Assembly (NCBI GenBank): GCA_004297225.1
Contig: SCUI01000013.1
Location: forward strand, 124,001-188,000
DNA length: 64,000 nucleotides
DNA from: Lysobacteraceae bacterium
GTDB lineage: Bacteria; Pseudomonadota; Gammaproteobacteria; Xanthomonadales; Xanthomonadaceae
Direction: 5' to 3'
The translations under genes and the position numbers were made by a program. The notes under the pieces were generated by a model. The model ran no database searches. It was not told the origin of the DNA and saw only the letters and a program-made list of their open reading frames with translations. This document shows, piece by piece, positions 29,512-38,872 of the stretch (positions are counted from its first letter, which is position 1; each line of letters begins with the position of its first letter).

Positions 29512-29970
29512 TCAGCCCTTCACGGGCTTGAGCTTCTGCACCTTGAAGAAGGTGTGGTCGCCGATGGTCGCCACCTGGTAGGCGTTGCGCCAGCTGGGCT
29601 GGGCGATGGACAACGCGGCGAAATGGCTGGCGCCGGGGACGACTTCCTTGCGCTCGCCGGGCGGCAGCGACCAGTTGCGCTCGGATTCCAGCGCCACCGT
29701 CACCGCTTCTGCCCACGCATCCACGTTGCTGATGCGCGTGTTGGGCGAAACGATCGTCGGCGCGAACTGCTTGCGCGCGGTGACCACCGAGCACACGTCG
29801 TTGCCCCACAGGCCGCTGTCGCGGCGGCGCAAGGCGACTTCGGCCACCGCCTGCTGGCCGCGCACCGACTGGTCGCGCGCTTCCAGGTAGAGGGTGGTAC
29901 TCAGGCACAGCGAGTCAGCGGCAGGCTGGGGCATGAACTGCGACAGCCAGAGAATCCACACGAGCTTCAT
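29512..29970 (-). CDS. SleB-like cell wall hydrolase (Hydrolase_2)
   Basis: A 152-residue probably exported protein. A short hydrophobic N-terminus (MKLVWILWLSQFM) is followed by LYLEARDQSVRGQQAVAEVA, the Hydrolase_2 signature with the catalytic Glu. In the family these are lytic transglycosylase-like enzymes on peptidoglycan. The signal region is short and lacks a clear cleavage site. Two Cys (in SLCLST and NDVCSVV) could form a disulphide. Confidence 0.85.
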   Translation of the reverse strand: MKLVWILWLSQFMPQPAADSLCLSTTLYLEARDQSVRGQQAVAEVALRRRDSGLWGNDVCSVVTARKQFAPTIVSPNTRISNVDAWAEAVTVALESERNWSLPPGERKEVVPGASHFAALSIAQPSWRNAYQVATIGDHTFFKVQKLKPVKG

Positions 29971-30260
29971 CGAGGCTCCTTGCTCCGTTGCGCCGGACCC
30001 ACGATGCTGCCCACGTCCTTGTCAACGGGGCCGTCACACGTAGCCGGCATGGCGTTTTGGGGAGGGCGGCGGCTCTGCGGCTCGCCTTTGCCCGAGCGCA
30101 AGGGACGTCTTCACGCGTCCGGCGCAGGCGCCCGCTCACTCGGCGGCGGGCAACGAAAAAAGTTGGCGCACGGTACGCAGACCAACCGCAACGTCGCCTG
30201 AACGGGGGGTGCACGCCCGCCTCTGGCAAAATAGCGGGCTCATCCCGCCTGAAGCCCCCC
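29971..30260. other. 290-bp intergenic region, no gene seen
   Basis: Lies between the divergent SleB-like gene and prpD. It presumably holds both promoters. Open frames here are not supported by codon bias or ribosome sites. No clear palindrome or consensus promoter was found. Confidence 0.5.
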
Positions 30261-31712
30261 ATGAGCCATTTCGACGCCCGCTCCGCCGTCCGCCCGCAGC
30301 CCGACCAACCGATGGTGGACATCGCCGACTACGTGATCGATTACAGGATCGACTCGCAGGAGGCCTACGACACCGCCCGCTACATGCTGCTGGACTCGCT
30401 GGCCTGCGCGATGCTGGCGATGAAGTTCGAAGCCTGCGTCAGGCACCTGGGCCCGATCGTGCCGGGCGCGACGCTGCCCGGCGGCGCGCTGGTGCCTGGC
30501 ACCGGCTTCGAGCTCGATCCGGTGCAGGCCGCCTTCAACATCGGCACGCTGGTGCGCTGGCTCGACTTCAACGACACCTGGCTGGCGGCCGAGTGGGGCC
30601 ACCCGTCGGACAACCTGGGCGCGATCCTCGCCGTGGCCGACTGGATGGGCCGGCGCGAACTGCGCGACGGCGGCCAGCCGCCGACCGTGCGCGACGTGCT
30701 GGGCTGGGCGATCAAGGCGCACGAGATCCAGGGCTGCTACGCGCTGCAGAACTCGTTCAACCGGGTAGGCATGGACCACGTGATCCTGGTGCGCCTGGCC
30801 TCGACCGCGGTCGCCACGGCGATGCTCGGCGGCGGCAAGGACGAGGTGGTCACCGCGGTCTCGCACAGCTGGATCGACAATGGCGTGCTGCGCACCTACC
30901 GTCATGCGCCCAATACCGGCCCGCGCAAGAGCTGGGCCGCGGGCGATGCCTGCCGTCGGGCCGTCACCCATGCGTTGAATGCGGTGGACAAGCAGGTGGT
31001 CGGCTACCCGAGCGCGCTGAGCGCGCCGACCTGGGGCTTCTACGACGTCGCCTTCGAGGGCAAGCCGTTCAGGTTCGAGCGCCCGTTCGGCAGCTACGTG
31101 ATGGAGAACGTCCTGTTCAAGATCAGCTTCCCGGCCGAGTTCCACGCCCAGACCGCGGTGGAATGCGCGATGAAGCTGCATCCGCTGGTCAAGGACCGGA
31201 TCGGCGAGATCGAGCGGGTCGAGATCCAGACCCAGGAGGCGGGCGTCCGCATCATCGACAAGACCGGACCGCTGGCGAACTACGCCGACCGCGACCACTG
31301 CATCCAGTACATGGTGGCGGTGCCGCTGATCTTCGGCCGCCTGACCGCCGACGACTACACCGACGCGGTGGCCGCCGACCCGCGCATCGATGCGCTGCGC
31401 GAGAAGATGGTGGTGAGCGAAAACGAGCAATTCACCCGGGACTATTTCGACCCCGCCAAGCGCTACATCGGCAACTCGGTGCAGGTGTTCTTCCGCGACG
31501 GCAGTTCGACCGAGCGGGTCGCGATCGACTTCCCGATCGGCCACCGCAAGCGCCGGGCCGAGGGAATCCCCGTCCTGATGGCCAAGTGCGAGGCGGCCCT
31601 GCGCGCCCACTTGCCGGGGGGGCAGGTGGACCGGATCATGGCCCTGGCGGCCGAACCGGAGCGCCTTGACTCGCTTCCCATCGACCAATTCATGAACCTG
31701 TACCGGGTATGA
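30261..31712 (+). CDS. prpD: 2-methylcitrate dehydratase (MmgE/PrpD family)
   Basis: A 483-residue enzyme, the length of E. coli PrpD, expected to dehydrate 2-methylcitrate in propionate catabolism. It has the PrpD features LLDSLACAMLAMKFEAC, VRWLDFNDTWLAAEWGHPSDN, KAHEIQGCYALQNSFN and FPAEFHAQTAVECAMKL. The usual prpB/prpC/acnD partners are not in this window, so either the cluster is split or this copy stands alone. Start 30261 begins MSHFDARSAVRPQPD. Confidence 0.92.
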   Translation: MSHFDARSAVRPQPDQPMVDIADYVIDYRIDSQEAYDTARYMLLDSLACAMLAMKFEACVRHLGPIVPGATLPGGALVPGTGFELDPVQAAFNIGTLVRWLDFNDTWLAAEWGHPSDNLGAILAVADWMGRRELRDGGQPPTVRDVLGWAIKAHEIQGCYALQNSFNRVGMDHVILVRLASTAVATAMLGGGKDEVVTAVSHSWIDNGVLRTYRHAPNTGPRKSWAAGDACRRAVTHALNAVDKQVVGYPSALSAPTWGFYDVAFEGKPFRFERPFGSYVMENVLFKISFPAEFHAQTAVECAMKLHPLVKDRIGEIERVEIQTQEAGVRIIDKTGPLANYADRDHCIQYMVAVPLIFGRLTADDYTDAVAADPRIDALREKMVVSENEQFTRDYFDPAKRYIGNSVQVFFRDGSSTERVAIDFPIGHRKRRAEGIPVLMAKCEAALRAHLPGGQVDRIMALAAEPERLDSLPIDQFMNLYRV

Positions 31713-31884
31713 AACCGTCCGTCGGCTGCCAGCGACCCGCGGAAGTTCCCCGTTCATCTGTTATGGTAGTGTTAACAAGGTCTTCACGCCATCGGCATTA
31801 ATCTGCACCGGATGGCGTGCGGGAAGGGCCGTCTGAATCGAACCCCGCTACATGCAATTCCTATTCCGATCAAAGGAGCTGAAC

Positions 31885-32991
31885 ATGAATAAGAAACTCC
31901 TCTGCGCCGCCCTGCTTGCTGGCTTGGGTGTGGCCGGTGCGGCCTCCGCGCAGACGTACGACGATCGCTGGTACGTGTCCGGCTCCGTGGGCGTCAATGT
32001 CCAGGACAATGATCGCGGCACCACCGACTCGCCGTTCGCGACCCTCGGGTTCGGCCGGTTCCTCACGCCGAACTGGTCGCTGGACGCCGAACTGAACTAC
32101 CAGAATCCCGACAAGGGCGACGGTAGCCTGTGGTGGAGCCAGTACGGCATTTCGGCCGACGCCCGCTACCACTTCCGCAACGTCGACGCCAAGTGGTGGC
32201 CGTACGTGAAGTTCGGCCTGGGCCTGCAGCGCCACGAGGAAGAGTTCGTTCGTGATCCCGCCTTTGGCGCGCCGGAAGGCGGCTACCCGGCCCAGCACGA
32301 AGACAACAACCTGGCCGCCAACCTCGGCGCCGGCCTGCAGTTCGACTTCGGCCGCGTGGACCTGCGCACCGAAATCGGCACCCGCGTGGACTTCGACGAA
32401 GTGCAGGCGCGTCCGGCTTCCGAGCAGGAAGATTACTTCACCGACCTGCTGGCTTCGGTCGGCCTGACCGTGGCCCTTGGCCCGGAGCCGATGGCCCCGG
32501 TGGCCCCGGCGCCGGTCGCCCCGAGCTGCGCGGACCTGGATGACGACGGCGACGGCGTCAACAACTGCGACGACAAGTGCCCCGGTTCGCAGGCTGGCCA
32601 GACCATCGGTCCGGACGGCTGCCCGGTGCCGGTGTCGATCGACCTGAAGGGCGTCAACTTCGACTTCGACAAGTCGACGCTGCGTCCGGACGCGGTCGCG
32701 ATCCTCGATGAGGCCATCGAGATCCTGAAGCGCTATCCCGACCTGCGGGTCGAGGTTGCCGGCCATACCGACGCCATCGGTACCGATGCCTACAACCAGG
32801 GCCTGTCGGAGCGCCGCGCTCGCGCGGTGTACGACTACCTGACCGGCAACGGCATCGACGCCTCGCGCCTGGTGGGCCCGAACGGTTACGGCGAGAGCCG
32901 CCCGATCGCGCCGAACACCAACGAGGACGGTTCCGACAATCCGGAAGGCCGTGCGCAGAACCGCCGTACCGAGCTGAACGTCCAGAACTGA
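31885..32991 (+). CDS. ompA: OmpA-family outer membrane protein
   Basis: A 368-residue outer membrane protein. Signal peptide ~1-22 (GVAGAASAQT), beta-barrel domain (~25-205, many alternating strands, e.g. DDRWYVSGSVGVNVQDN), calcium-binding type-3-repeat-like linker (DDDGDGVNNCDDKCPGSQAG), and a C-terminal OmpA/MotB peptidoglycan-binding domain (VEVAGHTDAIGTDAYNQGLS, then ERRARAVYDYL). AAAGGAGC precedes ATG 31885; an upstream ATG at 31852 would add 11 residues without a ribosome site. A leader of ~170 nt follows prpD. Probably highly expressed. Confidence 0.93.
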   Translation: MNKKLLCAALLAGLGVAGAASAQTYDDRWYVSGSVGVNVQDNDRGTTDSPFATLGFGRFLTPNWSLDAELNYQNPDKGDGSLWWSQYGISADARYHFRNVDAKWWPYVKFGLGLQRHEEEFVRDPAFGAPEGGYPAQHEDNNLAANLGAGLQFDFGRVDLRTEIGTRVDFDEVQARPASEQEDYFTDLLASVGLTVALGPEPMAPVAPAPVAPSCADLDDDGDGVNNCDDKCPGSQAGQTIGPDGCPVPVSIDLKGVNFDFDKSTLRPDAVAILDEAIEILKRYPDLRVEVAGHTDAIGTDAYNQGLSERRARAVYDYLTGNGIDASRLVGPNGYGESRPIAPNTNEDGSDNPEGRAQNRRTELNVQN

Positions 32992-33055
32992 GTGCGACAC
33001 GAGCAATCGTAACGCACTGAAAAGACTCGGCTTTTTCTCCGAGACACCGTAGTAA

Positions 33056-33137
33056 CCCGGGCTTCGAAAGAAGCCCGGGCCAAGCTAGAAACGAGGCCCG
33101 GGAGGGCAACCCTCCCGGGTTTCGCGCAACGCGAAAC
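33056..33137 (+). other. Cluster of strong hairpins after ompA
   Basis: Perfect stems: 33056-33065 with 33070-33079 (loop GAAA), 33097-33106 with 33110-33119 (loop CAA), and 33119-33126 with 33130-33137 (loop CAA). None has a T-run, so they may protect the mRNA 3' end or terminate weakly. The group II intron begins 10 bp downstream. Confidence 0.75.
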
Positions 33138-33986
33138 GGGAAGGTTGTGCGTTTCCTCCAGCCTTAGCCGTCATCGCAACGATGACCGGGGTCCTTCAAT
33201 CAAGGACGGACGGTGTACTCCTCCCCGGCACGTCAGTTTCCACGTGGAAACTTTCGCGGCCACTCTTGGGGACGAGGTCTCTTCAGACGCGCAGATTGCG
33301 TGTCCGTGATGGCATTGCTCCACCGAACTCATTCGGTAGGGAGCCTGCTATGCGACTAGCGGTAGCCTAGGTGGACATGCGCGGCAGGTAACTGCCGAGT
33401 GTGAAGCTCCACTGACAATGAAGCCCCCTGGAAGATCAGGTACGCCAATTCCGTGAGGGATGAGCGGAGGATTCCGAGCAGACGGAATCCGGGAGCTAGG
33501 CTGACCGGTACGGGTATCCAACGAGAACTGTCGATAAACGCCGTTAGGACGATGGTGCCAACGCTGCTGTTCAAGGCACCGACCAAAATGGTACGTGAGC
33601 AGTCATCGCGCTTTGGTTTCGCGATGCGTCGCTACAAAGCTCACCGGCGAACAGACAGGCCCTAACCCGGTCGTGTGTCGTCACGGGAACGTGGTAAGCC
33701 CGTCCATCCGCCCTCCGGGCAGGAGAACCGCAAGGAACTCTGTTGGATGCACGGGTAAGGGATCGCGGAGAAAGCAAACGGCTGGCTGTAATGGCTGGCA
33801 TAAGCGTTGAAACATCACGCTGGCACGAGAGTGCGCCCACTTCCGCGTGGTCTTGGATCGCGACAACGAACTGCGGAAACTCGCAGGAACAGTGGTGGTG
33901 CCCATGGCAGCCCACTCAAACCTACCCGATGGGGCAGCGACCCCATCCGGGGGCGCTGTGTCTCCATTGCAGAACGGGAGAACAGC

Positions 33987-35675
33987 ATGAAAGAGCTCAA
34001 TGGAACCATTGAGTCTGCGTTTTCCGGCGAACCGACCGATTGGATGAGCATTGACTGGCATCGAGTCCATAGGAACGTCCGGGGTATGCAGCTACGAATC
34101 GCGAAGGCGACCAAGGAAGGCAACTGGCGCAGGGTCAAGGCCCTGCAACGGATGCTGACCCGCTCACGCTCCGCAAAGATGTTGGCGGTGCGGCGAGTGA
34201 CAGAGAACCAAGGCAAGCGCACGGCCGGAGTCGACCGTGTCTTGTGGAGCACACCCGAGCAACGGTGGAAGGCGCTTTCCGGCCTCCGCCGACGCGGGTA
34301 CAAACCCTTGCCGCTGCGGCGCGTATTCATCCCGAAATCAAACGGGAAAGAGCGGCCGCTAGGCATTCCTACGATGCGGGACCGGGCCATGCAGGCGCTT
34401 TATCTGCTGGCGCTGGAACCGGTGGCAGAAGGCACGGGTGACCCGAACAGCTTCGGCTTTCGACAAGGTCGCTCGACGCACGATGCCATGGCTCAGAACT
34501 TCATCTGCCTGGCGAAGCAACACTCGCCGGAATGGGTGTTGGAGGCTGACATCACAGGATGCTTCGACCACATCGACCATGACTGGCTCCTGGCCAATGT
34601 CCCGATGGACAAAGGCGTGTTGCGGAAATGGTTGAAGGCCGGCGTGCTCTATCGGGGACAGTACGAACCGACGGAGGCAGGAACACCGCAAGGGGGCATC
34701 ATTTCGCCTACATTGGCGAACGTTGCCTTGAACGGGTTGGAACGCGAACTCAAGGCGCATCTCAAGGCGTCTTTGGGTTACACCAAGGCCCAACAGGCCA
34801 AGGTGAACGTAACGCGCTATGCCGATGATTTCGTCATCACCGGAGCCTCTTCGGAGGTGCTGATGGATGTAGTCAGGCCTTGGGTGGAAGGATTCCTCGC
34901 CACCCGCGGGCTGGAGTTGTCAGCTGAAAAGACGCGCGTCGTGCACATGAGTTCCGGCTTCGACTTCCTTGGATGGAACTTTCGCAAGTACTCTGGAAAG
35001 CTTCTGATTCGTCCGAGCGAAAAGAGCATTCGTTCGCTCTATCGCAAGGTCAAGGAAGTTCTCGATGGCAACAAGTCGAGCACGCAAGAACAGCTCATCA
35101 TGGTGCTTAACCCGATACTGCGAGGATGGGCTAACTATCACCATCCGGTCGTGGCAAAGCGAATCTTCACCAGTGTTGACGCAATGATTTTCAAGGCGCT
35201 GCAACGCTGGGCGAAGCGGCGACACCCCAACAAGGGACGCCGATGGTGCAAGGATCGATACTTCCACACCATTGGCCAACGGAATTGGGTGTTCGCTACC
35301 AATCGGGCAGAAGACGCCTCGGGTGCAGCCTTGCTGGAGTTGTACAGGCTGGCATCCACGCCAATCGTTCGGCACGTCAAGGTTCGGGCGGAATACACAC
35401 CGTTCGATCCTGCGTACGAAGCCTACGGCGAGAAGCGACGGCAGGACCGGCTCGCCCGGTCCAAAGCGCACCGCAGCCAGTGGGTGACGCTCTTCCTGTC
35501 CCAGAACGGGAAATGTGCGCTGTGTCAGGCGCCCATCACCGACACCGGGTGGCATGACCACCACATCGTGCCTCGCGTGGCAGGTGGATCGGACCTGTTA
35601 AGTAATCGGGTCCTGCTTCATCCAGAGTGCCATGTTCAGGTTCACAGCCAAGGTCTCACTGTTCCTAAGCCCTAG
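33987..35675 (+). CDS. ltrA: Group II intron reverse transcriptase/maturase with HNH endonuclease
   Basis: A 562-residue intron-encoded protein. N-terminal RT0 region (IDWHRVHRNVRGMQLRIAKA, then TKEGNWRRVKALQRML), typical of the chloroplast-like class; RT blocks with ADITGCFDHIDHDWLL, GTPQGGIISPTLANV and catalytic YADD at residues 278-281; domain X maturase region (~340-430); and a C-terminal HNH nuclease at ~510-555 (CALCQAPI, HDHHIVP, HPECHVQVH). All catalytic residues are present. It drives splicing and retrohoming of the surrounding intron. ATG 33987 follows a GGGAGAA ribosome site within domain IV. Confidence 0.96.
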   Translation: MKELNGTIESAFSGEPTDWMSIDWHRVHRNVRGMQLRIAKATKEGNWRRVKALQRMLTRSRSAKMLAVRRVTENQGKRTAGVDRVLWSTPEQRWKALSGLRRRGYKPLPLRRVFIPKSNGKERPLGIPTMRDRAMQALYLLALEPVAEGTGDPNSFGFRQGRSTHDAMAQNFICLAKQHSPEWVLEADITGCFDHIDHDWLLANVPMDKGVLRKWLKAGVLYRGQYEPTEAGTPQGGIISPTLANVALNGLERELKAHLKASLGYTKAQQAKVNVTRYADDFVITGASSEVLMDVVRPWVEGFLATRGLELSAEKTRVVHMSSGFDFLGWNFRKYSGKLLIRPSEKSIRSLYRKVKEVLDGNKSSTQEQLIMVLNPILRGWANYHHPVVAKRIFTSVDAMIFKALQRWAKRRHPNKGRRWCKDRYFHTIGQRNWVFATNRAEDASGAALLELYRLASTPIVRHVKVRAEYTPFDPAYEAYGEKRRQDRLARSKAHRSQWVTLFLSQNGKCALCQAPITDTGWHDHHIVPRVAGGSDLLSNRVLLHPECHVQVHSQGLTVPKP

Positions 35676-35684
35676 CCAAGGCTT

Positions 35685-35718
35685 GAGCCGTGTGCCTTGA
35701 AAGAGGCACGCACGGTTC
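35685..35718 (+). ncRNA. Group II intron domain V
   Basis: A 34-nt hairpin beginning GAGCCGTGTGCC and ending GCACGGTTC, with a GAAA tetraloop. It contains the conserved catalytic AGC triad near the 5' strand. Size and sequence match bacterial group II domain V closely, confirming the intron assignment. Confidence 0.93.
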
Positions 35719-35807
35719 TTAGGGGGGTGGGAGCCTCGCAAGGGTTCCCTTCCACCCGACGGGACGCACGCTCGCGGGGAGCCGGGTTCGCCCGGCTTCA
35801 CGAACCC

Positions 35808-35839
35808 GAAGCCCGGCCTCGCGCCGGGCTTCGCTTTTT
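35808..35839 (+). terminator. Intrinsic terminator downstream of ompA/intron
   Basis: A 10-bp perfect stem (35808-35817 with 35823-35832, loop CTCGC) is followed by GCTTTTT. It is the first T-tract terminator after ompA and now lies beyond the group II intron. Confidence 0.85.
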
Positions 35840-35886
35840 GCGCGATGCCGTTACACTCGGGCCGTATCCGGTCGGAGGTCAGGGGA

Positions 35887-36438
35887 ATGCGCGCAACCAT
35901 CATCCTGCTGCTGGCGACGGCGGCGTTGCCGGCGACGGCCTGGGCAAACACCTGTCCCGCGCCCGCGGCGCAACCATTGCAGCCGACCGCGGTGGTTCCC
36001 GTCGCCAACGAACTGGCACCACTCGCCATCGGCCAGCTCGGCGCCCCGGACGGGGTGCTGGCGCAGGCCTACGACAAGGCGCTGACCCTGGACCAGGTGC
36101 TGTTGCGCCTGCGCGTGGACGCCTGCCTTGCGCTGGCGGCAACGACCCCGGCAGGCAGTCCCGGTGCACTGACCGACCCGGCCACGTACCAGAAGCGCAC
36201 CGAGTTCGACAACACGCCCTGGCGCTTCAACATGAGCCAGAACGGCAAGAACATGACGGCGGACGAGTTCAGCGCGTGGATGAAGTCGCGCGGCGTCCGC
36301 GTCGCCCGCGGCGCCGCCCCCGCGCCGGCCGACCCGGCGGCACCGCCGCCGCCCGCCGCGCCCGCCGGCGAACTCCCCGTCGTTCCACCTCCCGCCCCCG
36401 AACTCCCGTCCCCCACCGAACCCGTCACGGCGGATTGA
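35887..36438 (+). CDS. Exported protein of unknown function with Pro-rich tail
   Basis: A 183-residue protein with a signal peptide (~1-20, ATAWANTC). The globular part contains QAYDKALTLDQVLLRLRVDA and FDNTPWRFNMSQNGKNMTAD. The last ~50 residues are Pro/Ala-rich (PADPAAPPPPAAPAG) and probably disordered or wall-spanning. AGGGG lies immediately upstream of ATG 35887. No family recognised. Confidence 0.75.
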   Translation: MRATIILLLATAALPATAWANTCPAPAAQPLQPTAVVPVANELAPLAIGQLGAPDGVLAQAYDKALTLDQVLLRLRVDACLALAATTPAGSPGALTDPATYQKRTEFDNTPWRFNMSQNGKNMTADEFSAWMKSRGVRVARGAAPAPADPAAPPPPAAPAGELPVVPPPAPELPSPTEPVTAD

Positions 36439-36448
36439 GGGTCTTTTC

Positions 36449-36537
36449 GACGCGGATCAACGCGGATCAAAAGGATAGGGGCGAATCGGCTACCCGTTCT
36501 TCCTTTTGATCCGTTCTGATCCGCGTTGATCCGCGTC
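36449..36537. repeat. Inverted repeat built of GATCCGCGTT units
   Basis: The left arm (36449-36475) carries two CGCGGATCA units, and the right arm (36501-36537) is its inverse with one extra GATCC unit inserted. The 3' ends of two converging genes (35887 gene and kbl) lie either side, so it can serve as a bidirectional terminator. Repetition in short units suggests slippage growth of a dispersed repeat. Confidence 0.8.
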
Positions 36538-36549
36538 AGAAGAAAACCG

Positions 36550-37743
36550 TCAGGCCGCGATGACGCCGAGTTCGCGGCCGATCCTGGTGAAGGCGGCGAT
36601 GGCGCGGTCGAGGTGCTCGCGGGTGTGGGCGGCGGAGATCTGCGTGCGGATGCGGGCCTGGCCCTGCGGTACCACCGGGAAGAAGAAACCGATCGCGTAG
36701 ATGCCTTCCTCGAGCAGGCGCTCGGCGAAGCGCTGCGCCAGCGGCGCGTCGTACAGCATCACCGGGCAGATCGGATGCACGCCCGGCTTGATGTCGAACC
36801 CCGCGGCGAGCATCTTCTCGCGGAAATAGGCGGTGTTTTCCCTCAGCTGCGCGCGCAGCTCGCCGGCGCCGGCCAGCATTTCGAACGCCTTGATCCCCGC
36901 GGCGACCACGTGCGGCGGCAATGAATTGGAGAACAGGTAGGGCCGCGAACGCTGCCGCAGCAGTTCGACCACCTCGCGCCTGGCCGTGGTGAAGCCGCCG
37001 ATCGCGCCGCCCATCGCCTTGCCGAGCGTGCCGGTGAAGATGTCGATCCGGTCCATCACGCCCTTGACCTCGGCCGAACCGCGCCCGGTGTCGCCGAGGA
37101 AGCCGGTGGCGTGGCACTCGTCGATGTGGACCAGTGCGCCGTACTGCCTCGCCAGGCGGGTGATCTCGTCCAGCGGCGCGATGAAGCCGTCCATCGAGAA
37201 CACGCCGTCGCTGGTGATCATGATCTGACCGGCGCCGTCGGCCTTCGCCTGCCGCAGCTGTTTTTCGAGGTCGGCCATGTCGCAGTTGGCGTAGCGATAG
37301 CGCCGCGCCTTGCACATGCGCACGCCGTCGATGATCGAGGCGTGGTTGAGCGCGTCGGAGATGATCGCGTCCCCTTCGCCGAGCAGCGGTTCGTACAGGC
37401 CGCCGTTGGCGTCGAAGCAGGCGGCGTAGAGGATCGTGTCCTCGGTGCCGAAGAAGTCGGCGATCGTCTTCTCGAGCTGCTTGTGCAGGTCCTGGGTGCC
37501 GCAGATGAAGCGCACCGAGGCCATGCCGAAGCCGTGCGTGTCCAGCGCCTGCTTCGCCGCCTCGATCATCGCCGGATGGTCGGCCAGCCCCAGGTAATTG
37601 TTGGCGCAGAAGTTCAGCACGGTGCTGCCGTCCGCCAGCGTGATCTCCGCCGACTGCGGGCTGGTGATGATGCGCTCGGCCTTGAACAACCCGGCCTCGC
37701 GGATCTCGTCGAGCGCGTCCTCGTAGCGCGACGTCAAACCCAT
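36550..37743 (-). CDS. kbl: 2-amino-3-ketobutyrate CoA ligase (glycine C-acetyltransferase)
   Basis: A 397-residue PLP enzyme converting 2-amino-3-ketobutyrate and CoA to glycine and acetyl-CoA. Motifs: [46 protein letters not shown] and the PLP Lys in [14 protein letters not shown]. The start overlaps the end of tdh by 10 bp; the two enzymes catalyse successive steps of threonine breakdown. Confidence 0.97.
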   Translation of the reverse strand: MGLTSRYEDALDEIREAGLFKAERIITSPQSAEITLADGSTVLNFCANNYLGLADHPAMIEAAKQALDTHGFGMASVRFICGTQDLHKQLEKTIADFFGTEDTILYAACFDANGGLYEPLLGEGDAIISDALNHASIIDGVRMCKARRYRYANCDMADLEKQLRQAKADGAGQIMITSDGVFSMDGFIAPLDEITRLARQYGALVHIDECHATGFLGDTGRGSAEVKGVMDRIDIFTGTLGKAMGGAIGGFTTARREVVELLRQRSRPYLFSNSLPPHVVAAGIKAFEMLAGAGELRAQLRENTAYFREKMLAAGFDIKPGVHPICPVMLYDAPLAQRFAERLLEEGIYAIGFFFPVVPQGQARIRTQISAAHTREHLDRAIAAFTRIGRELGVIAA

Positions 37744-38768
37744 GACAGGACCACCTTGCCGGACTTGCCGGCTTCCATCAGCTCGAAGCCTTCCTGGAAA
37801 CGTTCCACCGGCAACTGGTGGGTGAGCACCTTGCCGAGCGGGAAGCCGCTGAGCACCAGTTGCGTCATCTTGTACCAGGTCTCGTACATCTTGCGGCCGT
37901 AGATGCCCTGCAGGGTCAGGCCCTTGAAGATGACCCGGTCCCAGTCGATGCCGGCACCCTTGGGCTGGATGCCGAGCATCGCGATCTTGCCGCCGTGGTA
38001 CATGCAGTCGAGCATGTCGTTGAACGCGCGCGGGTTGCCGCTCATCTCCAGGCCGACGTCGAAGCCTTCCATGTGCAGGTCGGCCATCACGTCCTTGAGC
38101 GAGGTGTTCGCGACGTTGACCACGCGGGTGGCGCCCATGTCGGCTGCCAACTTCAGGCGGTAGTCGTTGACGTCGGTGACCACCACGTTGCGCGCGCCGA
38201 TGAACTTGCAGATGCCGGCGGCGATGATGCCGATCGGGCCGGCGCCGGTGATCAGCACGTCCTCGCCGACCACGTCGAACTCCAGCGCGCAGTGCGCGGC
38301 ATTGCCGTAAGGGTCGAAGAACGCGGCCAGTTCCGACGGGACCTGGTCCGGGATCGGCCACAGGTTGCTGGCCGGCATCACGATGTACTCGGCGAAGGCG
38401 CCGTCGCGATTGACGCCGATGCCGAAGGTGTTCGGGCACAGGTGCGGGCGGCCGCCGCGGCAGTTGCGGCAATGGCCGCAGACGATGTGGCCCTCGGCGG
38501 AGACGCGCTGGCCGACGGCGTAACCGGTGACGCCGGGGCCGAGTCCGGCGATGCGGCCGACGAACTCGTGGCCGATCACCAGCCCGGGCTTGATCGTGCG
38601 CTGGCTCCACTCGTCCCACAGGTAGATGTGCAGGTCGGTGCCGCAGATCGCGGTCTTCTCGACCTTGATCAGCACCTCGTTGGCGCCGGGGACGGGGACT
38701 GGAACTTCCTCCATCCAGATGCCCTTGCCGGGCTCGCGCTTGACCAGCGCCTTCATCGTCTGGGACAT
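37734..38768 (-). CDS. tdh: L-threonine 3-dehydrogenase
   Basis: A 344-residue zinc- and NAD-dependent medium-chain dehydrogenase oxidising threonine to 2-amino-3-ketobutyrate. Catalytic zinc ligands in [10 protein letters not shown] and GHEFVGRI, structural zinc site [15 protein letters not shown], Rossmann motif [13 protein letters not shown]. Upstream of and overlapping kbl, giving a complete tdh-kbl pathway. Confidence 0.97.
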   Translation of the reverse strand: MSQTMKALVKREPGKGIWMEEVPVPVPGANEVLIKVEKTAICGTDLHIYLWDEWSQRTIKPGLVIGHEFVGRIAGLGPGVTGYAVGQRVSAEGHIVCGHCRNCRGGRPHLCPNTFGIGVNRDGAFAEYIVMPASNLWPIPDQVPSELAAFFDPYGNAAHCALEFDVVGEDVLITGAGPIGIIAAGICKFIGARNVVVTDVNDYRLKLAADMGATRVVNVANTSLKDVMADLHMEGFDVGLEMSGNPRAFNDMLDCMYHGGKIAMLGIQPKGAGIDWDRVIFKGLTLQGIYGRKMYETWYKMTQLVLSGFPLGKVLTHQLPVERFQEGFELMEAGKSGKVVLSWV

Positions 38769-38872
38769 CGCGGGCCCGCCTCCTGGAAAGGCCGAAATTA
38801 TACGCCGGGTCCCGGTTCGGCCCCGTGGCCGGGGCTATACTCGAACGCATTTTTACGGGTCTGGAGAACAGC

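Larger units (their letters stand above)
33147..35760 (+). mobile_element. Complete group II intron
   Basis: About 2.6 kb, starting with GTGCG (33147-33151, group II 5' consensus) and ending ...CCACCCGAC at 35760. It contains ~840 nt of ribozyme domains I-IV, an intron-encoded protein, a canonical 34-nt domain V (35685-35718) and a domain VI stem (about 35720-35758). Both the ribozyme end and the protein look intact, so it may be mobile. It sits in sense orientation between ompA and a T-tract terminator. Boundaries are inferred from consensus ends, not from a spliced junction. Confidence 0.88.

Noticed and set aside
33056-33137. CRISPR-like cluster of repeats after ompA
   Set aside because: The hairpins have different sequences and there is no regular spacer pattern.
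33987-35675. Second retron or diversity-generating retroelement
   Set aside because: The protein carries maturase and HNH domains and is flanked by group II ribozyme parts (domain V at 35685-35718); no template/variable repeat pair was seen.
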